Shown here in pieces: positions 43,676-51,780 of a stretch of DNA of 64,000 nt. A model generated the notes under the pieces. The model saw only the letters and a program-made list of their open reading frames with translations, was not told the origin of the DNA and ran no database searches. How positions within the stretch are numbered: position 1 is the stretch's first letter; the number at the start of each line of letters is the position of its first letter. A program made the position numbers and the translations under genes. The stretch spans positions 467,001-531,000 of the forward strand of contig NZ_CP040058.1 in assembly GCF_005280655.1 (NCBI RefSeq). Reading direction: 5' to 3'. Source of the stretch: Anaerostipes rhamnosivorans (GTDB lineage Bacteria > Bacillota > Clostridia > Lachnospirales > Lachnospiraceae).

Positions 43676-44389
43676 TCAGGAATCCAGCCCCAGGACTACA
43701 GGCACTGATTTATATCCCACGCCCATTCTGTCAATTCCCATGTCGATCAGTTGTAAGAAATGCTCTCTTGTACGGATAGACCCGCTTCCCTTGATCTTAC
43801 ACTTGTCACCAACCTCGTCCATCATAAGCTTAATCACCTCCGGTGTGGCACCGTGCAGCTCAAAGCCTGTCAGGAATCCAGTACTGGTCTTTACAAAATC
43901 CACACCCGCTTCGATACAGCACTGACAGGTCTTTTTGATCTGTTCTTCTGTGAGTGCATCGGTCTCAAAAATGGCTTTCAGTTCTTTCCCATGCTTGTGT
44001 GCAGCATCCGCGCAGGCTTTCAGATCCTCGGTGACTTTGCCGTATTCTCCGGAACGGATCCATCCGAAGTTTGCCACCACGTCAATCTCCTTTACACATT
44101 CATAACGGGCCGCGATCTCGATCTGTGCAACCTTGGATTCTGTGGCGCTTGTGCCGAACGGGAAGTCTGTCACCGGGCAGAGTCCTGTATTAGTTCCTTC
44201 TACATATGGTGTGCAGAGTTCAATGTATCCAGGGTTGATGCAGATTGTGGCACATCCCTGTTTTACCCCGTCTTTTGTCAGATCAATGATCTGCTCCTCT
44301 GTGAATTCCGGCTTCAGCACGGAATAGTCAATGTAGGCTGCCAGTTCTTTCACTGTCATTTCACTTGCTTTTTTAGATATCTTTTTCAT
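43676..44389 (-). CDS. deoC: Deoxyribose-phosphate aldolase
   Basis: 237 residues. It splits 2-deoxyribose-5-phosphate to acetaldehyde and glyceraldehyde-3-phosphate. The Schiff-base Lys is in DFVKTSTGFLTG near residue 160. The second Lys is in CKIKGSGSIRTREHFLQL. It has AGGAGG 6 bases before its ATG on the minus strand. It heads a two-gene transcript with the ydcF-like gene. No deoxynucleoside phosphorylase or phosphopentomutase is nearby, so it may act on another 2-deoxy sugar phosphate. Confidence 0.93.
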   Translation of the reverse strand: MKKISKKASEMTVKELAAYIDYSVLKPEFTEEQIIDLTKDGVKQGCATICINPGYIELCTPYVEGTNTGLCPVTDFPFGTSATESKVAQIEIAARYECVKEIDVVANFGWIRSGEYGKVTEDLKACADAAHKHGKELKAIFETDALTEEQIKKTCQCCIEAGVDFVKTSTGFLTGFELHGATPEVIKLMMDEVGDKCKIKGSGSIRTREHFLQLIDMGIDRMGVGYKSVPVVLGLDS

Positions 44390-44733
44390 GATTTACCTCC
44401 TGAAAGTGCTTTTGTTTGTTTCTGTAATTGTAATATATCATCGTTCCATAAGCTTTTCTTGTTTTGGAAATCCAAGTTTTTGTAATATATTGATATCTCT
44501 AAAAAACTTATTATTCTCAATCCCGACATATCCGATCACTCATATATATTGTAGAAAAAGGTATCTAGAAAAAGTTTAAAAGAGATCTCCATTTTCTTCT
44601 ATCCAGGTTCCGTTTTTCTACAGATTTGAAAGTTTTCTTTTATTATTTCCAAAATCATCATCAGCAATAAAACTATAAATAACAATTGTCCATGTGCAGA
44701 ATTGCTGAAAAAAATGAAAAAGTTTTATGGTTA
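44390..44733. other. AT-rich divergent intergenic region with direct repeats
   Basis: About 340 bases between divergent deoC and sorC-like gene 2, with no gene. TTGTAATATAT occurs twice (44428-44438 and 44480-44490), 52 bases apart, which is close to five helical turns and suits paired operator sites on the deoC side. No clear minus-strand promoter could be fixed. Confidence 0.45.
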
Positions 44734-44762
44734 TTGACAACCCATACAAACGAACGTACAAT
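44734..44762 (+). promoter_or_regulatory. Promoter of the sorbitol-type operon
   Basis: TTGACA at 44734-44739, a 17-base spacer, and TACAAT at 44757-44762. The next terminator is at 51599, so it can drive nine genes. Confidence 0.88.
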
Positions 44763-44833
44763 GTAGAAAACGATCAATAGAACAGGAACATGGTCAAATG
44801 ACCAAAGACATCAGAGAAAGGAGGACGGAGAAA

Positions 44834-45796
44834 GTGGAAGACAATCGATTTTTGATCAAAGTGTCAGAATTATATTTTAAGGATGGACTGTCCCAGGAAA
44901 AAATAGCAAAAAAACTGAATGTGTCGAGGACTACCATCTCCAGGGCACTGGGGAAAGCAAAGCAGGAAGGGATCGTCCGGATCCACATTACATATCCCGA
45001 ATCCAGCAACATGATGATGGAAAAAGAGATGGAAAAGAGATTTGGACTGAAGGAGGCACTGATCGCCGTACCTGTGGAGGGACAGACATCCGCTCAGGCT
45101 GTGGCTGGTCAGACTGCAGACTATGTCATCCGGGTCCTCAAGAAGAATATGATCCTGGGAGTGACCTGGGGAAGAGCTATGTATGAGTTTGTGAGGCGTC
45201 TAGGCGAGGATGAACGGACCAGGGCCCTATCCTACCGGAATGTAAAGATCGTTCCTTTCCTTGGAACACCTAGTGAGGTGGACCGGAATTATAAGTACCG
45301 TATGACTTACTCTAATACACTGGCCACCGGCATCGGGGATATTTTAGGCTGTACCAGCTATAATCTGTCGGCACCTATGTTTGTACAGGATGAGCAGGCT
45401 AAAAATATGATTGAGAGCATCGATGGAGTTTCAAAGGTGTTAAAGATTGCGGAGCAGTCGGATATCGCCCTGTTTGGCATCGGCTCCATAGGAGCGGATT
45501 CCTCGATCATAAAGGCAGGGATGAGGACTGGGGAAGAATATGAAGAATTGAGAAGACAGGGCGGTGCGGGAGAGATCGTAGGCAGAATCTATGATTCTTT
45601 TGGAAATACAATAGATGAAAAACTGAACAAAAAGATGGTAGGGATCTCATTGGAACGCATGAGGACCATACCAATCCGGGCCGGGGTTGCCTACGGGCCT
45701 GGAAAAACAGAAGCCATCAGGGGAGCAATGAAAGGAGGAATCATCAATGTGCTGATCACGGATGCCGCAACTGCAGAAAATATCTTAGAGATTTAG
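44834..45796 (+). CDS. SorC-family sugar-binding regulator 2
   Basis: 320 residues. HTH: YFKDGLSQEKIAKKLNVSRT, then TISRALGKAKQEGIVRIHI. The sugar-binding domain has LGVTWGRAMYEFVRRLG, FLGTPSEVDRNYKYRMTYSN and FGIGSIGADSSIIKAG. I choose GTG 44834, with AAGGAGG 9 bases upstream, over the ATG at 44798. This gives MEDNRFLIKV, matching the start of its paralogue MKNDRFLIKV at 41023. First gene of the glucitol PTS operon and inferred to be its regulator, alongside GutM. Confidence 0.9.
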   Translation: MEDNRFLIKVSELYFKDGLSQEKIAKKLNVSRTTISRALGKAKQEGIVRIHITYPESSNMMMEKEMEKRFGLKEALIAVPVEGQTSAQAVAGQTADYVIRVLKKNMILGVTWGRAMYEFVRRLGEDERTRALSYRNVKIVPFLGTPSEVDRNYKYRMTYSNTLATGIGDILGCTSYNLSAPMFVQDEQAKNMIESIDGVSKVLKIAEQSDIALFGIGSIGADSSIIKAGMRTGEEYEELRRQGGAGEIVGRIYDSFGNTIDEKLNKKMVGISLERMRTIPIRAGVAYGPGKTEAIRGAMKGGIINVLITDAATAENILEI

Positions 45797-45808
45797 GGAG
45801 GTGTATGT

Positions 45809-46273
45809 ATGAAATTAACGATGGCAATTGTATTTGGAGGAATCGTTATTGCATGGCTGCTGCAGGGATTCTTTGCATTCAGCCAGGCCAGGAACATCCA
45901 GAAGACCTACAAAGAACTGACAGACCGATACGCCAAAGACTACTGTATCGGATTCGGCCAGGCAAAGGGAAGGTTCTTCGGAAAAGGCTGCATCCTGCTT
46001 GTGGTGGCGGACCGGAATATGATCGTAAAGGATTCTGTGAAACTGGCAGGAGTTTCTGTGTTGAGCAGGATGAGGCCCAACCGGGACCTGATCGGCAGAG
46101 ATCTATCGCTGACAGTCAGAAAGGAGGAGTTTTTACAATTAAGAGATCAGCCAAAAAGAAGATTTATTAAGAAAAGAGACCAAAGAAAAACAAGTGAGGA
46201 AAAAGCAATCAGTCTGGCCGCTAGAAATATTTATGATTATATCAATCAGAAAAACCAAGTGAGCCAGGCATAA
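45809..46273 (+). CDS. gutM: Glucitol operon activator GutM
   Basis: 154 residues of the GutM family. An N-terminal hydrophobic segment (AIVFGGIVIAWLLQGFFAF) is followed by the conserved GFGQAKGRFFGKGCILLVVAD block and SRMRPNRDLIGRDL. GutM activates glucitol (sorbitol) PTS genes in enterobacteria. It lies between the SorC gene (12-base gap) and the EIIC gene (15-base gap) and directly supports sorbitol as the operon substrate. RBS GGGAGGTG. Confidence 0.92.
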   Translation: MKLTMAIVFGGIVIAWLLQGFFAFSQARNIQKTYKELTDRYAKDYCIGFGQAKGRFFGKGCILLVVADRNMIVKDSVKLAGVSVLSRMRPNRDLIGRDLSLTVRKEEFLQLRDQPKRRFIKKRDQRKTSEEKAISLAARNIYDYINQKNQVSQA

Positions 46274-46288
46274 CCAAAGGAGGTAATT

Positions 46289-46840
46289 ATGGACGCAGTT
46301 AGTTCTTTTTTTGAAGGTTTCATCAAGATGTTCAACGCAGGAGGCGAGAATCTGATGGGACTGATCACATCAATTCTGCCGACACTGGCATGTCTTATGA
46401 CATTCGTGCTGGCAATCGTAAAACTGATCGGAGAGGAGCGCATTGAAAAATTAGCCCTGAAAGGATCAAAGAACGTGATCATGAGATACACGATCCTTCC
46501 GATGATCTCTTACTTCGTGTTCACTAACCCAATGAACTTCGCGCTGGGAAGATTTCTCCCTGAGAAATACAAAGGATCTTTCTTTGACGCATGCTGTACG
46601 GTGGTACATCCAATGACCGGATTATTTCCACATGTAAATTCAGGAGAATTATTTATCTGGCTTGGAATTTCCAGCGGAATCACGAAGCTGGGACTGGGAA
46701 CCACAGGGCTTGCGGTGCGGTTCCTGCTGATCGGTATTGTGCTCGCGTTTATCCGGGGTGTGCTGACAGAAAAGATCTGGATGATCTACGCAAAGAAAAA
46801 CGATGTTCCGTTCAGAGATTCCAATGAACTGACAATTTAA
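46289..46840 (+). CDS. srlA: PTS glucitol/sorbitol EIIC (SrlA/GutA-like)
   Basis: 183 residues, the usual SrlA size. About four to five membrane spans, with FEGFIKMFNAGGENLMGLI at the start, LPMISYFVFTNPMNFALGRF and HPMTGLFPHVNSGELFIWLG in the middle. First transporter subunit of the glucitol system; the EIIB, second EIIC and EIIA genes follow at once. Confidence 0.93.
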   Translation: MDAVSSFFEGFIKMFNAGGENLMGLITSILPTLACLMTFVLAIVKLIGEERIEKLALKGSKNVIMRYTILPMISYFVFTNPMNFALGRFLPEKYKGSFFDACCTVVHPMTGLFPHVNSGELFIWLGISSGITKLGLGTTGLAVRFLLIGIVLAFIRGVLTEKIWMIYAKKNDVPFRDSNELTI

Positions 46841-46869
46841 TCAAAGGTGATATAAGGAGGATATGAATC

Positions 46870-47241
46870 ATGAGTTATAAAACAGTGAAAGTTGAAAAAG
46901 GAAGAAGCGGATGGGGAACCCCTTTAATCGTGACACCAAAAGAAGGGCAGAAGATTGTCAGCGTCACTGGAGGAAAGATTCATCCGGTAGCTGAGAAGAT
47001 CGCGGAGCTTACAGGGGCACCGGTGGTGGATGGATTTAAAAATCCGGTAAAAGATGAAGAGACAGCCTGTGCAGTCATTGACTGTGGCGGAACCTGCCGT
47101 CTGGGCATCCTTCCGAAAAAGGGAATTTTGACGATCAACATCAACGGAGGAGGGCCTTCCGGGCCGCTTAAAAGCTTTATCAAGGAAGGGCTTTATGTAT
47201 CCGGAGTAAAACCAGAGAACGTTTCATTGAGTGAAGATTAG
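46870..47241 (+). CDS. PTS glucitol/sorbitol EIIB (separate protein)
   Basis: 123 residues, equal to the N-terminal part of enterobacterial SrlE. It begins KTVKVEKGRSGWGTPLIV, and its phosphocysteine loop is AVIDCGGTCRLGILP near residue 77. In E. coli this domain is fused to the second EIIC; here it ends in SLSED and a new gene starts 14 bases later with its own AGAGGAGG site, so the split is genuine. Confidence 0.9.
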   Translation: MSYKTVKVEKGRSGWGTPLIVTPKEGQKIVSVTGGKIHPVAEKIAELTGAPVVDGFKNPVKDEETACAVIDCGGTCRLGILPKKGILTININGGGPSGPLKSFIKEGLYVSGVKPENVSLSED

Positions 47242-47255
47242 AGGAGGATGAACTG

Positions 47256-47807
47256 ATGGAGGAAAAGAAAGGCAATGTAATTTCCAGAATTATTGATACA
47301 TTTGGACGGGGAGCCGGTAAATTTACTTCCGTATTCTTTCAGGCGGGAAGAGAAACGATGGAAGTTATCACAGGAACGATCCTTCCCTTTATGTTTTTTG
47401 TCTCAGCTCTGGTGGGGATCATTACAGCCACTGGGGTGGGAAATATGATCGCCAACGGATTAAAGCCGCTGGCAGGAAACCTGATTGGATTAATTATCAT
47501 CTCCCTGATCTGCGGAGTTCCTATCCTGTCCCCTCTTCTGGGACCGGGAGCTGTTATCGCCCAGGTCATCGGTGTTTTGATCGGTACAGAGATTGGAAAA
47601 GGGACCATCCCTCCCCAATATGCACTTCCGGCACTGTTTGCCATCAACCCGCAGGTGGGATGTGACTTTATCCCAGTTGCCCTGGGATTGGAGGACGCGC
47701 AGCCTGAGACGGTGGAATGTACGGTTCCTTCGGTGCTGATGGTGAGGTTCATCACTGCCCCTGTAGGTGTGCTGCTTGGATTCATCCTGATGACTGGAAT
47801 GTTTTAA
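47256..47807 (+). CDS. srlE: PTS glucitol/sorbitol second EIIC subunit
   Basis: 183 residues, equal to the membrane C-terminal half of SrlE. Landmarks are FFQAGRETMEVITGTILPFM, GVPILSPLLGPGAVIAQVIG and FAINPQVGCDFIPVALGLED. About four spans. With SrlA, the free EIIB and EIIA it completes the sorbitol transporter. RBS AGAGGAGG. Confidence 0.9.
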   Translation: MEEKKGNVISRIIDTFGRGAGKFTSVFFQAGRETMEVITGTILPFMFFVSALVGIITATGVGNMIANGLKPLAGNLIGLIIISLICGVPILSPLLGPGAVIAQVIGVLIGTEIGKGTIPPQYALPALFAINPQVGCDFIPVALGLEDAQPETVECTVPSVLMVRFITAPVGVLLGFILMTGMF

Positions 47808-47825
47808 CGGAGGTAGAGGAGACAA

Positions 47826-48197
47826 ATGAGCCAGGTAATATATAAGACAGAAGTGATCCGTCTTGGATCAGAGGCCATGGATGCGCTGGACCAGAACCTG
47901 TTGATCCTGTTCGGACAGGAAGTGCCGGAGATCCTGGAGGACATGGTGTTTGTACATAACAACAATGAAGTGCTGGCAGAGCCAAAAAAGGGAGACTATC
48001 TCCTGGTGGACGAACAGGAATTTGAGATTCTTAGTGTTGGGGAAGTGGCATACCAGAATCTGTCACAGCTGGGGCACTGCACCCTGACATTTGGAGAAAA
48101 TCAGGACCAGGAGATTCTTCCGGGCAGCATCTATTTAAAATCACTTAGGGCGCCGAAGGCTGGTGTGGGAAGCATCATACAGATCATTCAGGCATAG
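47826..48197 (+). CDS. srlB: PTS glucitol/sorbitol EIIA
   Basis: 123 residues, the usual SrlB size. The phospho-His is in LSQLGHCTLTFGENQDQEILPG in parts, near residue 80. Early residues include LILFGQEVPEILEDM. RBS GAGGTAGAGGAG. It receives phosphate from HPr and passes it to the free EIIB. Confidence 0.92.
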   Translation: MSQVIYKTEVIRLGSEAMDALDQNLLILFGQEVPEILEDMVFVHNNNEVLAEPKKGDYLLVDEQEFEILSVGEVAYQNLSQLGHCTLTFGENQDQEILPGSIYLKSLRAPKAGVGSIIQIIQA

Positions 48198-48219
48198 CAG
48201 AAGGAAGGAATAAAAAAGA

Positions 48220-49476
48220 ATGAAAACGAAAGCAGTTAGAATTTACGGAAAAGAAGACCTGAGACTGGAAGAGTTTGATTTACCGGAGTTGAATGATGAT
48301 GAGATCCTTATGGAGATTGTTTCAGACAGCGTCTGCATGTCTACTTATAAGGAAGCATTACAGGGAGAAAATCACCAGAGAGTCAACAAAGATATCAAAG
48401 AACGCCCGGTGATCGTAGGACATGAGTGTGCGGGGATCATTCGGAAGGTAGGGAAAAAGTGGAAGGATCAATACAAGGAAAATGAGACCTACACTATCCA
48501 GCCGGCTTTGAACATCGAAGGGTCCATGGCTTCTGTGGGATACTCCTTTGAATACTGCGGAGGGGATGCAACCTTTATTGTTGTACCGGACATTGTGATG
48601 GAAAAGGGCTGCCTGCTTCCGTTTGACAGCGGCAATGGCTTTTTCCAGGCATCTTTGGCAGAACCTATGAGTTGTATTATCGGGGCATTCCATTCCATGT
48701 ATCACGGGGAGCGGGGAGTTTACCAGCATGAGATGGGCATTGTAAAAGGCGGGAAAAGCGCGCTGTTAGCCTGCTGCGGACCTATGGGGCTGGGAGCTAT
48801 CGGATATATGCTGAACTGCGTAAGAAGACCGGGATTGCTTGTGGTGACTGACATTGATGAAGACCGGCTCAAAAGGGCGCAGACGCTGTTTTCTGAGGAC
48901 TATGCAAAAGAGCGAGGCGTGGAACTTCACTATGTGAACACTGCAAAAGAAGAAAATGAAGTGGAGACTTTGAGAGCTCTCACAGGCGGAACAGGCTTTG
49001 ACGATGTGTCTGTATATGCACCGGTCCGCCAGGTGATCGAGACCGCTGATAAGATCCTTGGTTTTGACGGCTGTCTGAACTTTTTTGCCGGACCGGTAGA
49101 TCCGGAATTGTCAGCGATGTTTAACTTCTTTAATGTCCACTACAAGATGACCCATATTGTAGGCTCCAGCGGCGGCAATACGGAGGATATGAAGGAATGC
49201 CTCAGAATGTCCGGAGAAGGAATCCTTAATCCGGCCGTGATGGTGACCCATGTGGGCGGAATGGACGCGGTCATTGACACTACATTAAATCTTCCTAAGA
49301 TCCCCGGGGGCAAGAAGCTGATCTATGTGGGAATTGACATGGAACTGACAGCGATTGATGAATTTGAAGAAAAAGGCAGGACAGATGAGAGATTTCAAAC
49401 ACTTGCCAATATTACACAAAAAAATAATGGACTGTGGTGTGCAGAAGCAGAAAATTATCTCTTAGATAACTTTTAA
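48220..49476 (+). CDS. L-sorbose-1-phosphate reductase-like zinc dehydrogenase (SorE-like), copy 1
   Basis: 418-residue medium-chain dehydrogenase of the SorE group. SorE interconverts sorbitol-6-P and L-sorbose-1-P. Catalytic zinc ligands are in SDSVCMSTYK and VIVGHECAG. The structural zinc Cys cluster found in GatD-type enzymes is absent. LAEPMSCIIGAFHSMYH and CCGPMGLGAIGYML follow, and the C-terminus has LPKIPGGKKLIYVGIDMELT. No SrlD-type short-chain sorbitol-6-P dehydrogenase is in the operon, so this enzyme is inferred to do the oxidation. It is similar throughout to the protein at 59926. Confidence 0.87.
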   Translation: MKTKAVRIYGKEDLRLEEFDLPELNDDEILMEIVSDSVCMSTYKEALQGENHQRVNKDIKERPVIVGHECAGIIRKVGKKWKDQYKENETYTIQPALNIEGSMASVGYSFEYCGGDATFIVVPDIVMEKGCLLPFDSGNGFFQASLAEPMSCIIGAFHSMYHGERGVYQHEMGIVKGGKSALLACCGPMGLGAIGYMLNCVRRPGLLVVTDIDEDRLKRAQTLFSEDYAKERGVELHYVNTAKEENEVETLRALTGGTGFDDVSVYAPVRQVIETADKILGFDGCLNFFAGPVDPELSAMFNFFNVHYKMTHIVGSSGGNTEDMKECLRMSGEGILNPAVMVTHVGGMDAVIDTTLNLPKIPGGKKLIYVGIDMELTAIDEFEEKGRTDERFQTLANITQKNNGLWCAEAENYLLDNF

Positions 49477-49568
49477 CAAACGGTCAAATTTGTTTTCTGA
49501 ACACCAAATCCATCATTAAGACCAGAATATACGAAAACATAAATCAAGTCAACGTAAAGGAGCATCTT

Positions 49569-50408
49569 ATGTTAGTGAACAGCAAAGAAATTTTATTGGC
49601 AGCGAAAAAAGGACACTATGCAGTGCCTGCGACAAATGTATTTAACTTAGAGAGCATCAAAGGAGTACTCAGTGCAGCAGAAGAGACAAACCATCCGTTG
49701 ATGGTCTGCTTGGCGGAAGTACATACACCGGAACTTGGGATTGAGGAAGCAGCCCATATTGTAAAATATTATGCTGAAAAATGCAGTCAGGACATTGTCC
49801 TTCACTATGACCACGGATTTACAAGTGAGATGGTAAAGCAGGCCATTGATGCGGGTTTCACTTCCGTTATGATCGACGGCTCCAGCCTTCCGTTTGAAGA
49901 AAATGTGGAGAAAACAAAGGAGATCGTGGCTTATGCCCATAAGCGCAATGTAACAGTGGAAGCAGAGATCGGACACGTGGGCGGGGGAGAATCTTATCTG
50001 GACCCGGAAGATGACGACACAATGCTCACCACAGTAGATGAGGCAGTAAAATTCGCGGAGCTCACAGGAGTGGACTCCCTGGCTGTATCCATTGGCACTG
50101 CGCACGGGGAATACAAAGGCATTCCTCATCTGAATTTTGACAGATTAAGCCAGATCGCAGAGCGTGTGGAAGTGCCGCTGGTACTCCACGGAGGTTCCGG
50201 TTCCGGGGATGAGAATCTGACAAAGGCAGTCCAGCTTGGCATATGCAAAGTGAATATTTTTACAGACCTGACCATTGCCGCAAAAGAAAAGACAAAAGAA
50301 GGATATGCTGACAGAAGTTATTATGACAGTACAAAGTTAGCTGTCCAGGGAATTAAAGAATGTCTGATGCACTATTATGAAGTGTTCCAGACCAAAGGAG
50401 AAAAGTAA
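49569..50408 (+). CDS. Class II ketose-phosphate aldolase
   Basis: 279-residue zinc aldolase. Metal ligands are in LHYDHGFTSEM, EAEIGHVGGGESY, GTAHGEYKGIPHL and LVLHGGSGSGDENL; CKVNIFTDLTIA binds phosphate. It is shorter than the housekeeping Fba at 26380 and diverges from the GatY-like protein at 53410. The operon has no sugar-phosphate kinase, so it is inferred to cleave a ketose monophosphate: L-sorbose-1-P to DHAP and L-glyceraldehyde. RBS AAAGGAG, 92 bases after the dehydrogenase gene. Confidence 0.87.
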   Translation: MLVNSKEILLAAKKGHYAVPATNVFNLESIKGVLSAAEETNHPLMVCLAEVHTPELGIEEAAHIVKYYAEKCSQDIVLHYDHGFTSEMVKQAIDAGFTSVMIDGSSLPFEENVEKTKEIVAYAHKRNVTVEAEIGHVGGGESYLDPEDDDTMLTTVDEAVKFAELTGVDSLAVSIGTAHGEYKGIPHLNFDRLSQIAERVEVPLVLHGGSGSGDENLTKAVQLGICKVNIFTDLTIAAKEKTKEGYADRSYYDSTKLAVQGIKECLMHYYEVFQTKGEK

Positions 50409-50413
50409 AAACC

Positions 50414-51571
50414 ATGAGATATTATGATTATATGGCGCCGTCTGTGAATTTTATGGGACCGGGATGTATTGAAGTCCTCGGAGAACGTGTAAAACTGCTC
50501 GGCGTAAAAAAGCCGCTTCTGGTTACAGATACATTTTTAAATGAGTTGGAGGACGGCCCTGTCATGCAGGCAGCAGCTTCCCTGAAAAATACAGGCATTG
50601 AATATGCTGTTTATACAGGAGTTGAGCCAAACCCGAAGGTACAGAACTGTCTGGACGGGCTTAAGATCTATAAAGAAGAAGGTTGTGACTCCATCATTAC
50701 AGTGGGAGGCGGTTCTTCCCATGACTGCGGAAAGGGAATTGGTATCGCGGCAACTCATGAAAAACCCTTGACAGAATATGCAGGGATTGAGACTCTGACC
50801 AACCCGCTGCCTCCGGTGATCGCTGTAAATACCACAGCAGGTACTGCGAGTGAAGTTACAAGACATTGTGTGCTTACTAATTTAGACACTCACCTTAAGT
50901 TCGTCATTGTGAGCTGGAGAAATGTACCGCTGGTTTCCATCAATGATCCGCTGCTTATGCTGGGTGTGCCTAAAGGTCTCACTGCAGCCACAGGAATGGA
51001 TGCGCTGACTCATGCAGTGGAATCCTATGTATCCGTGGACGCCAATCCGGTCACAGATGCTGCGGCTGTCCAGGCCATCAAGCTGGTGGCAGGAAACTTA
51101 AGGCAGGCAACAGCCAACGGGCAGAATGAAAAGGCAAGAGAAAATATGGCCTATGCATCACTTTTAGCGGGAATGGCATTCAACAATGCCAACCTGGGTT
51201 ATGTCCACGCCATGGCACATCAGCTGGGAGGGCAGTATGACATGCCCCACGGTGTAGCCAATGCGATCCTTCTGCCGACAGTGGAGGAATACAACCTGAA
51301 CTCAGCGCCGGAAAGATTTGCGGATCTGGCAGTGCTTCTCGGAGAGAACATTGATGGGCTGTCTGTGATGGAAGCCGGACAAAAAGCCATTCAAGCAATG
51401 AGAAATCTGGCGGAAGATGTAGGGATACCAAAAACCTTAAAAGAGATGGGAGTTAAAAGGGAAGATTTCGAGCTGATGGCAGAGAACGCACTGTTAGACG
51501 GAAATGCGTTCAGCAACCCAAGAAAAGGGTCAAAAGAAGATATCATCCGTTTGTTTGAGAAAGCTTATTAA
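50414..51571 (+). CDS. Iron-containing alcohol dehydrogenase
   Basis: 385-residue group III dehydrogenase. The NAD motif is ITVGGGSSHDCGKGIGIAA near residue 95. Metal ligands: ATGMDALTHAVESYV, and VHAMAHQLGGQYDMPHGVAN with the two His of the C-terminal set. It resembles lactaldehyde/1,3-propanediol-type reductases. As last gene of the sorbitol operon, 5 bases after the aldolase, it is inferred to reduce the aldehyde from cleavage (L-glyceraldehyde to glycerol), reoxidising the NADH made in the first step. Confidence 0.9.
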   Translation: MRYYDYMAPSVNFMGPGCIEVLGERVKLLGVKKPLLVTDTFLNELEDGPVMQAAASLKNTGIEYAVYTGVEPNPKVQNCLDGLKIYKEEGCDSIITVGGGSSHDCGKGIGIAATHEKPLTEYAGIETLTNPLPPVIAVNTTAGTASEVTRHCVLTNLDTHLKFVIVSWRNVPLVSINDPLLMLGVPKGLTAATGMDALTHAVESYVSVDANPVTDAAAVQAIKLVAGNLRQATANGQNEKARENMAYASLLAGMAFNNANLGYVHAMAHQLGGQYDMPHGVANAILLPTVEEYNLNSAPERFADLAVLLGENIDGLSVMEAGQKAIQAMRNLAEDVGIPKTLKEMGVKREDFELMAENALLDGNAFSNPRKGSKEDIIRLFEKAY

Positions 51572-51598
51572 GAAAAACAATGTATGTCGTTTGGATAA

Positions 51599-51631
51599 AA
51601 ACAGGTATGAATGTTCTCATACCTGTTTTTT
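51599..51631 (+). terminator. Terminator of the sorbitol-type operon
   Basis: AAACAGGTATGA (51599-51610) and TCATACCTGTTT (51617-51628) form a perfect stem, followed by TTT. Confidence 0.9.
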
Positions 51632-51780
51632 CGGCGTGGATTCATAAAAAGATACCAAAAGAAACATAATATATACGAAAGTTATTTCATACAAAAAATC
51701 GGTTAAAAAACAGAAGGCAATACCTGCGATTATTTTTCTCCATTGTCGCAAGGAGGCCTTTCCAGAGCCGACTGGAGATA

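Noticed and set aside
43760..44485. Long plus-strand frame opposite deoC
   Set aside because: Shadow of deoC: the product is Cys- and Phe-rich with no family features, whereas the minus strand encodes a clear DeoC.
44763..44778. Catabolite-response-like sequence TGTAGAAAACGATCAA at the start of the sorbitol operon transcript
   Set aside because: At least two mismatches at fixed positions of the CcpA consensus. Left out as a feature, though the location would suit one.
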